From Epiperipatus broadwayi (taxonomy: Eukaryota > Onychophora > Udeonychophora > Euonychophora > Peripatidae), in assembly GCA_028023455.1 (NCBI GenBank), contig JAQFVV010006353.1:310001-374000 (forward strand): 64,000 nt of DNA. The letters run 5' to 3'. Shown piece after piece: positions 11,955 to 23,699 of the stretch (the stretch's first letter is position 1; each line of letters begins with the position of its first letter). The notes under the pieces were generated by a model, which saw only the letters and a list, made by a program, of their open reading frames with translations, did not search any database and was not told where the DNA came from. A program made the position numbers and the translations under genes.

Positions 11955-12305
11955 TACTAACGTGGGCTTTAAACGTTCCATCATCAGATTTTCAATGAAA
12001 TGGAAGGCTAAAGAGTTGTGAGTTGGAATAGTTTGAAGGCTGTCCATTAAAGTATGAAGATTGGCTATCTTAATATGAAGCTGAGCACTGATTGTATATA
12101 TGTGTGGAGATGGTAATCTGGACCAACTGATGAGTGCTGATTTAGCATGAAATACATATATTGGTGATTATTTATCTTTTCAACATGTGTGTGATCAAGT
12201 GGGTCAGCTATATGAGATGGCTTGGAGAGTTGAGGGTCGTGTGAAAGTCGGAATCCGAATCCCGCATACATTACATATGTATATATGCAGGTTTAAGTCT
12301 GTATA
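11955..12305 (+). mobile_element. F2 element, single arm with tRNA-like 3' end
   Basis: Blocks in family order: GTTCCATCATCAGATTTTCA, CTGTCCATTAAAGTATGAAG, TGAGCACTGATTGTATATAT, core GATGGTAATCTGGACC and CTGATGAGTGCTG, TTATCTTTTCAACATGTGTG, and a B-box-like GAATCCGAATCCC near 12250. It is one of the better single-arm copies. Confidence 0.75.
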
Positions 12306-13532
12306 ATGTATTAATTTATTTTTAGAAAATTCGTTGAAGTTGGTCATTATTTTGATAAACTTTTCTGAAACACACACATATGAATATGCTTTAATGAATC
12401 ATGCTTATTAATTAATTTTCTGTCTTGAGAAGAAAGAACTGTAAAGTAATAGCAATAAAAGTATTTTATGGGTTTATTAATAATTTTATGGTGTCTTTTC
12501 TATTTTGCGATTACAATAAATTATCATATAATTTAATGAAGAATTAATATTTCTAATTCTTTTGTTTATATACTTCTGTATACATTAGAATTTTTTGATT
12601 TGATTACATCTACATCATATCTTTGTGTACTAGGAAATTGATGTTCTGATATCAATTACTTTATTGTAAGTTATGATTTTAGGAACTTAGCTACAACATA
12701 TTTCAAGGACTCTTATATTTACTTTGTTTAAATTTATGGTATCACTAGATGGATTTTTTTATTTTTATAAATATCTACAGCTATTCTAATAATTATCAAA
12801 CCAAATTTAGATTCCTTCCTTACATTAATTTATACTGAGATCAGTTTTGTTTTTGATTTTCAAAAGTTTTCAGCTTTTCATAATCTTATATTATTTAATT
12901 TCTCTTAGTATTCTATATATTTTTAGTTTTCTATATATATATATTTTCTTTTTGTATTAACTATTGAAACAGAATTCAAAGGTTTGTTTCTAAAGATCAG
13001 AAAGGGTCTACTATGCTAATTATACTAGCAAATAAAATCTTATAAATTTAATTGTAAATAAATTTTATTTCAAGTAAGTGTTGCGAAGTCTGATTAAAAT
13101 GCATGATCTAATAATGTTGGTTAAAATTCTGCCCCAGAATTTTTTTGATGTTTGGCCATTTTTTCAAAACTATGTAAAGTCATTGGGTAAGTAAAATTTT
13201 TTTATTGTCATTAATGCGGATCATCTGTTATGACTGTAAACTATATAATGGAGAAGGACCAAAGTTTTATAATCGTGAAAAATCATAGGGCAGGCTTGTA
13301 ATAGTAGTTAGGACAGTTCCAATGTTTTGTATATATTACTGTAATTGTAAAGTATTCTTATAAGAAATATTTTGATAACAAATAAAAACCTGTATATGTG
13401 TGTTTGTATGTATCACATTGATTTACAGCTATTTGGAGGAAACAAAAAAAATCCGTGCTATTATATTCACAGTTATAGAATTTTAATATCGCTTTTGATG
13501 CAGGTCGGTATTATGCCGTGTATTTCATATTA

Positions 13533-13578
13533 CTAAACATCACATGATCACTACTATATGGAGTTTTGCTTTGTTTTG
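13533..13578. mobile_element. F1 end fragment
   Basis: TAAACATCACATGATCAC is followed closely by TATGGAGTTTTGC, the two outermost F1 words, with the usual intervening bases reduced. It may be a deletion derivative. Confidence 0.5.
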
Positions 13579-14840
13579 AATTGTTTAATTTATTTCATAT
13601 TACAATGTTAAGCAATTAGATTTTATTAAAATTTTAATTTCTAAAGAAAATTTTTTTTAAAAAGCCATACGGAAATCTACAATACGGATGTTTGTCTGTG
13701 CATTCTTTGGTAATTATATTTGGTCTATTCATTTGAAAACTATTTTTGTTCAAATTGCTAAAGACAAAGTTACAAAGATGGATAAAAATTTAATAATTTA
13801 GCTTTATTATGAACATTTGTTATAGCAGTGCTGTTGAACAAATTTGATCACGGGAATAGTTGATAAAAAACATGTTAGAACACGATTAATCAAGTAAATA
13901 TTTTCAGTAACATGATAAAACTATACTGTAATTATACAGTAAATATGTGAGCAATATCTTTATTGGAATTTTCGTATCAAAAAGATGATTAAACTTTACG
14001 CATAAAAAGTAGTATTTAATTATTTTATACTAATTGTTTTAAATGAAGATATGCTGTAGTTCTCAAGAAGAATTTATTAACCTTTCATTAAAAAATAATG
14101 AGAATTTGCTGATGTAGAATATGTACTAATATAAGTCTATATATATGCCAAAGCATTCTATGTTTTAATCTTTTTTTTTTATTAATTTTATTGATTCTAA
14201 TATATTGTTTATATTAGATGATCAAAACCATATTATGATCGATAGTTAAAATGATCTGTAGATAACATTTTGATATACTGATATCACATATTTGCAGCCG
14301 AGGGAGATTTTTTTTGAAAAGACCACTACACATTTCAGTTAGAACCTATTTGGTTAATGATGCGTTCCACAGGTGGTAGATAGTGGACTGATTACAGATG
14401 ACAGGGTTAACTTTAATTAATAAATACTTCCCGAGCAAGAATATTTCCTGGTACCTGGTCATCAAAAGCTAGGTGTTTCTGAGACTTGTTTCCCCCTCCC
14501 TTACCCATTTCAGTCACTTAAGTTTGTGAGAAACTGATTTCATCTTTTAATACACATAGAACATTTTTAGCTCAAGTCCTTAAAGTTAAGAAAACAGTGA
14601 TGATTTCAGGTTAATTAGGCAGGTCTTAATTGTGATCTTTGTTCGAGGCAGTACAATTGCTAGGGGATCAGTTTGGCACTGAATTTGAGACAAATTTCAG
14701 CCGGCAAAGATGGGTAAGAATGTGATCTAAAAATGACTCATGTCGTATTCAGATCAGGTCATTGAATTATTCATTAAAGCAATAGAAGGTAATATCAGTA
14801 GGTAGCAGCAAATTCAGTCATCTGCAAGACTTTAAACCGC

Positions 14841-14961
14841 TAAACATCACATGATCACCATCTCATACTAGCACAATTGTTGTACAAGCCTTCTGGCATC
14901 CCTTGATTACTCTGGTTAGCACAGGGTGGCACTACTGTATGGAGAGTTTTGCCTTTGTTTA
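14841..14961 (-). mobile_element. F1 fragment with terminus and outer arm
   Basis: It starts with the terminal repeat TAAACATCACATGATCACC and then shows ACAAGCCTTCTGGCATCCC, TTGATTACTCTGG and GTATGGAGAGTTTTGCC in right-arm order. This pairs an outer terminus with an opposite outer arm, so the interior is deleted. Confidence 0.7.
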
Positions 14962-15732
14962 CCGCAAGACTTTAGTTGGGTTTTTTTTTTGTCTTTTTTT
15001 TTTGTCTTATTTTCTTTTCTTTTCTTGGAGTTGGAATGGTGATATTTGTTTATGAGTAGTTGCTTCAGTTGTTAAACATTGTAGTAACCTAGCTTGTTTA
15101 TTCCTCTCATTTAATTATTCTTATATCCTTCCCTTTAGTTTTGTCCATTTCATTTTATCATCACCTCTTTTGATAGTCTACTGCCATTCATTCAGCACCA
15201 GGCCAGACCAAGTTGGTTTCTGTCTGCAAAATAAACGATAGCAGGAATTAAAATATATATTATAAAATTGAATTTGATATATTTACATTATTAAAATTTA
15301 AACATTTACTTGTTGCTTTAAGCAAATTCTTTAGAACTGTCAAAAATATTGTGATCAAGAATAGAAATTTTTTACTGGCCATTTGCCAGGATTTTCTGAT
15401 CTTACATATGAAATGTCTTTTCAAAAAATGAAAAAGAAAAAAAACCCTGTAATGAATCAAATGATGTCATTGTATGTATTAATATAAAAGGCTTGAATTT
15501 TTTTGAAGGATGGGGGGAGGGTGGGGGATTATTATTTTTGCATATATTAAGAAATTTATAAATATATCAAATCAGTAATATGGTAGCTGACAATAAACAA
15601 GACAATTGGAGTTTAATGTAATTCCTCTTGTCTAATGTTCTGTCATATTGGAATAGGTTGATTTATAAAAGAGATTTGATGCATTGGTTATTGATATTTT
15701 AATATCATGTCACCTGATTTAATGATTACACA

Positions 15733-15832
15733 GAGGCAAAACTTTCCATACAATAGTGCCACTCAGTGCAAGCCAGAATAATCAATGGATGCAGGAAGAT
15801 TTGTGCGTAATGGTGATCATGTGATGTTTACT
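15733..15832 (+). mobile_element. F1 miniature copy with interior deleted
   Basis: GAGGCAAAACTTTCCATACA, CAGTGCAAGCC and AATCAATGGATGCAGGAAG run directly into GGTGATCATGTGATGTTTA, the other terminus. The remaining length is about 100 bases. Confidence 0.75.
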
Positions 15833-16378
15833 GATTTAATGTTATTAGTATAAAAAAAAGATTGCTATATATATATGTGGGCATTTGGCAGAATTCTAGG
15901 CAGGACTATGTGTATATATTTTGAAGAATGATTGTCCAAGTTTTTACATATTAGAATAATGAAAGCATAAGATGAAGAGTTTTAAACACTTTGATTGGTG
16001 CCAACAAAATTGTTGTGTTGAGTTAAACTTTTCAGAAAGAGAGAAAGGTTATTCTGAATGAAGCCATAGTTCTAAAGACAAAACTTTAAGTATATACATT
16101 GAGTGAAAGATCAGATTGATTTGAGTTTCATAAATTTTTTTAAAGCACAGTTCTTTACTACTGTTAACATGAATTAGTGAGCTTAGTTGAAATATTTGTT
16201 CATTTTATATGTTACTTTGATGGATACAATGAACCCACAATATATGCTGTATTATCATATATTATTTCAATTGTATGCTATTAAATATATATAAGTAAAC
16301 AAAAACAAACATTAACATTTAATATTTGATTGAGTACAAATGTATTTTATATACTTGGGGTTTTAGATATAATTGTAC

Positions 16379-16933
16379 AAGGGATTTGAAAATAGACTGC
16401 CAAGCTCCCTTCAGTTATTCTATCTCTTACAACTGCTATGTATGATCACACACATGTGAAAAAGATAAATATCTCCAATATATGAATTTCATGCTGAACC
16501 AGCACTTATTAGTCACTCCAGTTCATCATCTCCCATACGTATATAATCAATGCTCGGTTTATATTAAGATATCAAATGTTCAAACTTTAATGAACAGGTT
16601 TCAATCTACTCCAACTCTTCAGCCATTCATTCCCTTGAAATTCTGATGACAGCAACAAGGGATTTGATCATTCCATTATCTCATTTTCAGTGGTATGGAT
16701 AGCTGAAGATTTGGAGGATGGAGTAGATTGAAACCTATCCATTAATATTTCAAGATTTGCTATCTTAATACAAACTGAGGGAGATGGTGATCTGGACTTC
16801 ACTGATAAGTGCTGGTTCAGCACGAAATTGGAGATCCTTTATTGTTTTTGCATGTGTGTGGTCAAGCGTATCAGTTGTATGAGATAGAGCAGATAGCTGA
16901 AGGAAGCTTGAAAGTCTGTATTCCAATCCCTTA
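16379..16933. mobile_element. F2 foldback element, two arms
   Basis: Two arms of about 270 bases are inverted around 16650-16660. The left arm has CATGCTGAACCAGCAC and GAACAGGTTTCAATCTACTC; the right arm has GAGTAGATTGAAACC, GTGCTGGTTCAGCACGAAAT and ends GAAAGTCTGTATTCCAATCCC. Both outer ends carry the tRNA-like terminus (left: AAGGGATTTGAAAATAGAC). Confidence 0.8.
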
Positions 16934-16934
16934 T

Positions 16935-17880
16935 ATAAACATTAACATTTGTAAATTTAATAAATTTTACAATCTAGCAGCAGCCTTTTTTCCATCTCTG
17001 GGTGCCACAATTGCATTTGAAAAAAATTAAAAATTCGTAAACTTATTAAATTTTGCAATATGACAACTGCATTTTTTTTCATTTCAGAGTATCTTTCACA
17101 ATCATTTTTTTTCTTCTCATATGTCATAGCATCAGCCAGGAAGCGAACCCGCTAACCCGGGACAACTGCTTGTAAAGCAGCTGTCGCCGACCTCTCGACC
17201 ACCAATGCTTGACACAATCATATTTTTTAGTGTTTCTTAGGCTTAGGTTGAAAGCACATATTTTATTCTTCACTTGATCCTTTCTGAATTTGATTTACCG
17301 CATTTCATATAATAAAAGGTTTTCCAAGCATAATGGTAAACGTTTTATGAAATTTAAATAAAGTTGATACAGATTTAAAACAACTAGAAAAGTAGTAGTC
17401 TATTGGTAATGAGACTGTTATTATCTTTCCATAAGAAAAAAAGTTATTGAAGAAAAGAACATTAACCAGAGCATATTTAATAGCGATGAAAGTCAGAATT
17501 TTGCTAATCATTTGATTTAAAAACGTAAAAATACAGTGCAATAAGTTTTTTATTTTAATTTTTTTGAGTGAATATGAATAAGTGAACATATAGTTAGTAA
17601 TTATATATGTAAATGTGTCCCCTCAATTTATTATTAATAAGCACATTCATTATTTTAACATTTTGTTTATATAATAATCTTTTTATTTGCATACTATACA
17701 TATAAAAAAGTGTCTGTGTTTTATATATATATGTGCATGTTGACATGTACTGTACACTTGCAGTCCAATGTCTTGTAATCAAAGTTCACCAATAAAACAT
17801 GAGCTATTGTACATAATGTACGATATACACCAGGAGGACTTGGAACAGATTATAGCTGGTATTGCAGCCCCATTATATTA
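16935..17880. repeat. Dispersed repeat E, copy 1
   Basis: The block aligns with 51780-52890. Shared words include AATTTAATAAATTTTA, TTTTTTCCATCTC, TAATAAAAGGTTTTC against TAATAAAATGTTTTC, AATTTTGCTA, GTGCATGTTGA, CACACTTGCAGT-type sequence and TTGGAACAGA near the right end. Its left part holds two imperfect units of about 100 bases. A tRNA-like insertion interrupts it at 17106-17212. A minus frame at 17305-17589 may be a relic, but I recognise no protein. Confidence 0.6.
17106..17212 (-). mobile_element. Retroposed tRNA-Val-like sequence with target-site duplication
   Basis: On the minus strand a tRNA-like body has A-box-like TGGTGGTCGAGAGG, an anticodon-arm-like GCTGC-TTTACAA-GCAGT with TAC in the anticodon position (valine), and B-box-like GGGTTCGCTTCC, then a poly(A) tract. 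CACAATCAT flanks both sides (17097-17105 and 17213-17221), as expected of LINE-driven insertion. It is not a normal cloverleaf, so it is SINE-like rather than a working tRNA gene. Confidence 0.75.
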
Positions 17881-17956
17881 TGAAAAATAAAAAGTTATAG
17901 AGGTAAACGGGCTTTTTACAGAAGAGATGGAAAACTGTTATTTGATAGGGTCATTT

Positions 17957-18453
17957 AGGCAAAACTCTCCATACAATAATGCCACTCAATGCAAGCCAGA
18001 GTAATTAATGGATGCCAGAAAGCTTGTGCATAAAATCCCTATCTAGTGCTTACTCATCCAATATCCTCAGATTAGTTTCTAGCTTGTGGCTTTCGTCAGT
18101 GAGGAGCCTTGGATCTGAGAGCACTGTACCTAGATCTTAGGATCTATTGAAACCCTCCAGCAGCCACCTTTTATCTCTTAAAAAATAAAAATAAAAGGTG
18201 GCTGCTGGAGGGTTGCATGGTGGCTGCAGGTGCAGTACTCTCAGATCCAAGGCTCCTCACTGACAAAGCCACAAGCTAGAAACTAATCTGGGGATATTGG
18301 ATGAGTAGGCACTAGATAGGGATTTTATGCACAAGCCTTCTGGCATTCATTGATTACTCTGACTTGCATTGAGTGGCAGGACTGTATGAAGAGTTTTGCC
18401 TGTTTTAATAATAGTTATGAGAAAGCATAAGAAATGATGATCACGCGATGTTT
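17957..18453. mobile_element. F1 foldback element, nearly complete
   Basis: Left arm 17957-18180 begins AGGCAAAACTCTCCATACAA and ends CAGCAGCCACCTTTTATCTC. After an A/T-rich loop of about 15 bases, the right arm (18195-18408) is its inverted copy, starting AAAGGTGGCTGCTGGAGGG and ending GAGTTTTGCCTGTTTTAATA. The outer right end continues to GATCACGCGATGTTTA. A short stretch (GCATGGTGGCTGCAGGTGC) is rearranged. No coding capacity is visible. Confidence 0.85.
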
Positions 18454-18768
18454 ATATATGGTAGGGTGTTGTGTATCGTTGATTTTGTTAATATTTATTT
18501 AGAAGAGCTCTTATTGAAATGCTTATGTAAAATTGATGAAGTATATAGAAAATTTGTATTGAAGATAAATGTTAAATAAAGTAAAGCAATGGTTATAGAG
18601 TACTGGTTATTTAGGAAGTTTGTTGGCTAATATTTAAAAAAATCGTAAAGAATTTGAATGAGAATTACAAAGGCATATATACATACAGGCGTTTAATAAA
18701 GACTAGGTTCGTTTTTAATGAAATTTTTTTAAATTAGATTTTACTAAAGAAAATTAAATGTTTTGGTA

Positions 18769-18865
18769 AGAATGTAGTACCCTGTGGGATCAGGAGATTC
18801 TAGAATCGATTCTGGTATTCAAACTTTTTATGAATTTCTGAGCAATAATGCCATATGGCAATGTT
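18769..18865 (+). mobile_element. tRNA-derived SINE (family A) fragment
   Basis: GATTCTAGAATCGATTCTGG and TATTCAAACTTTTTATGAAT with GAGCAATAATGCCAT match the 3' half of the complete copy at 23237-23373. The A-box half is weak. Confidence 0.45.
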
Positions 18866-18954
18866 CTATGAGGAGTAATGAGAAAAGATTATTGAAAAAG
18901 TATAAGGATAATAAAAGAATCAAATGGTTTAATGCTTTAAAATTCATAAGAGTT

Positions 18955-19045
18955 TGAGCCCCGAAATTGACAGAACTGGGCCACGATTCATAAACTTTGA
19001 GCTCCAGTCTGCAATTCTGTCACTACAGTTATGAATAATCCAAGT
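18955..19045 (-). mobile_element. SINE-like repeat (family B), minus strand
   Basis: On the minus strand it contains GCAGACTGGAGCTCAAAG and CTGTCAATTTCGGGGCTC. Related sequence occurs at 40115-40215 and 57500-57615. It could be a divergent SINE family A sequence. Confidence 0.4.
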
Positions 19046-20179
19046 AAGAATATTTAACTATGTTTATTGGCTTAATTGAATAATCTGTGCACATAATAAA
19101 CTGCACATATCTCGTTTTACTGTTATGTTTTTCTGCAATGTGCAAATTCAAATGAATCTGATATAGGCACAACTGTGGCATGGTTTGGGTGTGCATGCGT
19201 GGTGGCTGGCCATAAAGAACACATATCTGAAATCCTGCGATGTTGTTAATATACTGTAAAACAATTTGATGTAATATTCAGTTTATATAATTAAATGTGT
19301 AATTCTGTTTTTGCAGATTTTTTTTTACTTTGAAATTAATAACATTATATCTATTAAGAAATAAATACTATTCAATAATTATTTTTATTTTCCTTGAAAA
19401 ATTTCAGCTGACTTAATTATGCCTGTTTTATTTACAAAGCAAAGCACGACGGGATAGCTTGTCCTCCGTTATTTGTAGTTTCTGTAACTAACAGAATTTT
19501 TTAAAAATAGAAACTTCCGCCTGTGAGAAATAAGTTGGAACAGCTCTAAATTAGCTTCACACTTGCATGATAAAATTGATACTGTTTGAAAGTACATTTA
19601 CTCTATCGTGTCAAGAGTTTTTAAATTTATGGATTTTTAAAAATTTACGAGAATAACAGTTTAAAAAAAAAAAAGAGAGAGAAATTCAAGCCGTGAATAA
19701 ACGTTTGATCAGGGGCCTATTTATTCTATTCGGTCATGATAACGTTTGTCTATTCAGATTGCTTGTCAAAGTTTTCTTTTACCATTTCACGAAATGCTCA
19801 TTCACTTTTCCACTTGTTGAGACACTGCTTAGAATATTAAAACCGTGCGAATGCGAGGAAGTAAATTATATACTTAGCGAGAGATATATTTTAGGTGTTT
19901 TTAAATATAGTATTGTTGGAAGAATCGTAGTTGAATCTATTGAAATTAATGAATAAATCAAAATATTTATTTTTAGATATATACACGTTTTATTTTTATG
20001 TGAACTTATTGAAAGAATGCACTAAAAAAAAACCTCTAAAGCGATTTTTGATTAGCACACACCCATTTACGCATATGTATGTATACACACGGTAACAAAA
20101 TAGCAAAATTAATCTTAAAATTAAATTTGCAGGGAATGCTTTTGGTAGAAAAGGGCTTAACATGAATAAATATGTGTTT

Positions 20180-20440
20180 GAAAAGGAAAGGTTTTAAGTA
20201 TATGTGGTTTACCAGCTCTTAAATTATGAATCTGAGATTTGAATACTTATCTGAAGCGCAATACAAACATTAGATCATTCAGTGAGGTATGTGCAGGAAC
20301 TTTATAGAAAGGATCAAAAGTCATATTTGGACGAGAAAACAATATCATATGACATTATTGAAAGAACAGATTGAAATAAAAGCTTGGCTGGATATATAGC
20401 TTGAGATGATAACAGACATTTGAAATGCTTGATATAACAC
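20180..20440 (+). mobile_element. Decayed 3' end of an RTE-like LINE, plus strand
   Basis: GAAAACAATATCATATGACA, TTATTGAAAGAACAGATTG and GCTTGAGATGATAACAGACA parallel the end of the LINE relic at 42780-45420 read on its coding strand and the copy at 63795-64000. Confidence 0.6.
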
Positions 20441-20773
20441 ATTTCCAAAAAATATTTATTGAATGATTGGCATACCATACGGTTATTAAATCAAAATATA
20501 AACAATTTTAATTACTACAGTTTTTTAAAAGTTTATAAACAAAATAATAATAATAATAATTTCTAAAAAAGCTAAATACAAGTGAACATATTTATTTTGA
20601 AGAGTACAAGTTGAGTGAAATATAATAGTAATTAAAACAAAATTTTAGAAAAAAAACATATAAAGTCAACAGATAATATTTAATGAGATTTTTGCTGTTG
20701 TACATTGGATCCCAAATATTTTATATCTAGTTCATGTTTTGTCATTTTTAATAATGTACTTGTTGAACTAGAT

Positions 20774-22476
20774 TCATCTGTCATGCCTATTTCTCGAACT
20801 ATCTTTAATTAAATTCATTTCTGAAAACAATGATTCACATGCATATGTAGAAGAGAAAATTGATAATATAGCAGTCACTAGTATTTTTAAACATGTTTCC
20901 GGAATAGCATTCCAGGCAGTCAATAGTTTCTCTTCAGCATTCTTTTTACATATTTATCTAATAATCGATCATTTTCCATTGTTTCTAACTCATTCCTCAA
21001 GTCAAAAAATTTCTGTTTCCATATAGAACTGGATTGAAAATCGACTGATTGCATTTCCATATATTTCAAATTAAGCCAGTCAAAAATTTCTAACTTGAGA
21101 CTATTCATTGATATTATATCTGGGTATAAAATAAATTTTGATCTTGATTAAAATTATCTGAACTGTAACTGTGTAGATCGTAAAGAAAATTCATCAGTTA
21201 TCAATTGAATAACAGAACAGCACAAAAGTTTTGTATCAGTTTTACTTGATATGGTTTCGCATGAGATTCTAAATCAGGGAATAACTTTTTTAGTTTTGGA
21301 AAATATTTGAAAGTGTAAGAAATAACATCATGTCGAAAAATTGTAATTTAACTTCAAATGCTTTGATCAAATCAAACATGACACACATTTAATTCATTTA
21401 CATGTGAACACATATCAGTAAAAAGCATTAATTTTGAAAGCCATTTAACATCCATTAATTCATTATATTTTTTCAATGATTCCCCCATTATGTAAAATAG
21501 TAATTTATTTTAAACACTCAGTGAATCTTTGAAGCACTTTTCCTCAGTATAACTATCGGACATTGTATATAAGTAAACCATAGTAGAGTTTACCTCATTC
21601 AATGTGTAGATATAAAATTGATTAACTTAGTCACAACATTCATAACATCCAGTGGCTTAAAGATGGCCTTCGTGCATAAAACCTGCTGATGTATAATGCA
21701 ATGAAGACCCAAAATTAAATATCCAATATGGTTGGTAAATAAACTGAGAAAACTACTTTCTTTTCCAGTCATAAGCACGATCTTTTGACAACATCGATAT
21801 TGCAAATAACTATACCTTTTGTTGTTACTAATGAGGTTAAACTGATCAATTCTTTTTTGATATTGTTCCCAATACAATAGCAAATAAAAATAGGCAAACA
21901 AGCTGATTCATTTATGACAGTAACTTTCATCAAGGCAGAAAGAAATTAAACTAGAAGATTTTATATCTCTTTTTTTGTTAGTAAGTTTTGTTGTTAACCA
22001 TTTGTAGGATTCTTTCTTTAACTGTAATTCTAGCCAATGATAAATCTTTTATGCTCTGAATAATTTTTGCTTTGTTTTCAAAATCTTCAAAAAGAACTGG
22101 AGCACATTTCATCCACGCTTTTTTCATATATTCTCCATTTAAAAGGTTTCCCATGTTTGGCAATTGCATTCGAAATAAAAGAATTACCAGCAGTTATATT
22201 TGAATGATTTTCGATAAATTTCATTATAGATGTTGATTGAATATTTATATTTTTAAATGCTTGGGCAATATATTCTTTTTGTTCAACTTTACTTTTTTCA
22301 CAGAGCAATTTATGATTGATCTCATAATGCCGTTTTACTGATGATGTTCTCAATACAACTGTTCCAGAACATAAAACACATACTGCCTTGATGCCTTTGT
22401 TAATCATTCCATACTCTAATCATTCAATTTTGAAATCTCTACTGCCTGATAATTTTTGTTTATTTTCTTTAGTCAT
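20774..22476 (-). pseudogene. Decayed hAT-superfamily transposase (GTF2IRD2/ZBED5-like type)
   Basis: The coding relic runs from an ATG at 22474-22476 to a TGA at 20774-20776, about 1.7 kb, close to the 560-600 codons of this transposase group. The N-terminal part has a zinc-finger-like CVLCSGTVVLRTSSVKRHYE with INH after it. The middle has HSNITAGNSFISNAIAKHGK and a GLHCIIHQQVLCTKA stretch typical of this group. The C-terminus has TAWNAIPETCLKIL and YACESLFSEMNLIKDSSRN, the hAT dimerisation motif. Several stops and frameshifts divide it, so it is inactive. A likely terminal inverted repeat is at 22950-22972. Confidence 0.85.
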
Positions 22477-22945
22477 ATTAATGTAATGGTAACAAATTTT
22501 AAAAAAAAAAGGGTCATTTGATGGCGTTGGTTACGCATTTTGTTCCTTTGTTCGCCATTTTGATTATATAGAAAAAAATGAATGGTGTCAACACGTTTAG
22601 GTGAAATAAGATTAGGACAGAAAACCATTTGATTACTTTTACTTTAGATTTGAAAAAAATTCTTTCAAAGTGTTATATAAAATATTTTATAAGTTTACTT
22701 TCTAGTTTTATTGGAATCATTTGACAAGTTTGTAGAATATGATACCACACTATACTGGTTTCACTTTATTTGACTTAAAATATAATTTATTGCTTCTATT
22801 CAGATTCAATTATAAATTGAATTCTAATATAATATTTATTTTATCTTTAGTTTACAGTAAATTTTTATTAGTACAGATTTTAGCAGCAAAATAATATTGA
22901 AGAAAATTATGATATATAAATAGTTAGCGTGTCAGTAAAAAATTT

Positions 22946-22972
22946 GCGCGTGCCATAGGTTCGCCATCTCTG
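22946..22972 (-). mobile_element. Candidate 5' terminal inverted repeat of the hAT relic
   Basis: Read on the minus strand the end is CAGAGATGGCGAACCTATGG followed by CACGCGC, the form of many hAT ends (CAG followed by a G-rich and then AACC motif). It lies about 500 bases before the transposase ATG. The matching end near 20.2-20.7 kb and the 8-bp target duplication (TACTAAAG expected) were not found. Confidence 0.65.
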
Positions 22973-23059
22973 TACTAAAGTATTGAACATGTTAAATGAG
23001 TTGTAAATATTGTTGATTGTTACAATAATAAAGATTGATGCATGAGGACAATTTCATGT

Positions 23060-23520
23060 ATAAAAGTGAGAGATGGAGAAATGGAGGATAAAAAGAGTTG
23101 AATATACATGTAGAAATAAGCAGGCTATTCGATATGGATGCGGAACATTGAATGATAATATTAAGGGAAGTAGTTTACTTTTTAAAGCATGAATAGGATT
23201 TTAGCAAAAAAAAGTGTGTGTATAAATGGAATAATGCTCTATGTGGTGTAATGCAATGGTAGAATACTTGACTCTAGAGTATAACAGCCTTGGTTTGATT
23301 CCGGTCCTGGCATTTATGGCATTCAAACTTCTTATAAACTTTCGAGTAATAAAGCCATTCAATTGTTCAGTAAAAATGGAATAATGGGGGGGAAGGGAGT
23401 ATTAACTGTGCAATAAAAGTGTAGTTGGGATTGGTGAATGATAAAGACGACCTTGTGACTAAAGTTATTGATTGGGCAAAGGTGATGATGTGGAAATAGG
23501 ATAGCGCATAAATAAATTTG
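23060..23520 (+). pseudogene. LINE ORF2 3' fragment, decayed, with nested SINE
   Basis: GGAGGATAAAAAGAGTT, AAGGGAAGTAGTTTACTTTT and, after the nested SINE, GATTGGTGAATGATAAAGAC parallel the copy at 11100-11500. Many stops are present. The SINE at 23237-23373 was inserted later. Confidence 0.6.
23237..23373 (+). mobile_element. tRNA-derived SINE (family A), complete, with target-site duplication
   Basis: This 137-bp insertion is bounded by a perfect 13-bp duplication AAATGGAATAATG (23224-23236 and 23374-23386). The head holds A-box-like TGCAATGGTAGAATACTTG and B-box-like GGTTTGATTCCGG; the tail is ATTCAAACTTCTTATAAACT, then AATAAAGCCATTCAATTG. It defines the family and its borders, and the same tail closes the tandem array at 58138-59145. 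Confidence 0.85.
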
Positions 23521-23699
23521 AGGTTTTGGATATTGTGCAGAATAAGAAATGACAACAAAAAAATATGAGGTGGTGTATCGATTGTGATATTCCCGCCTTC
23601 AATAAAGAAGCTATGTTGCACAGTATCCAACTACCATGTTTGTACTCGTAAAACGTCTTGAAAATTTCACAAACATATTTGTTTGGATCCAATCACACT

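Larger units (their letters stand above)
12306..16378. other. AT-rich sequence with only small F1 fragments
   Basis: Apart from the F1 pieces at 13533, 14841 and 15733, no gene, RNA or repeat is supported. The stretch 14330-14830 is somewhat richer in G and C but carries no open frame with family similarity. Confidence 0.5.

Noticed and set aside
17106-17212. Working tRNA-Val gene
   Set aside because: The cloverleaf is not intact, there is a poly(A)-like tail and a target duplication, and diverged copies exist in the window. It is a retroposed tRNA-like sequence.
17305-17589. 94-codon minus-strand frame, hydrophobic, suggesting a membrane protein
   Set aside because: The hydrophobicity comes from A/T-rich codons, and the frame lies in dispersed repeat E whose second copy is broken. 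Recorded as part of the repeat only.
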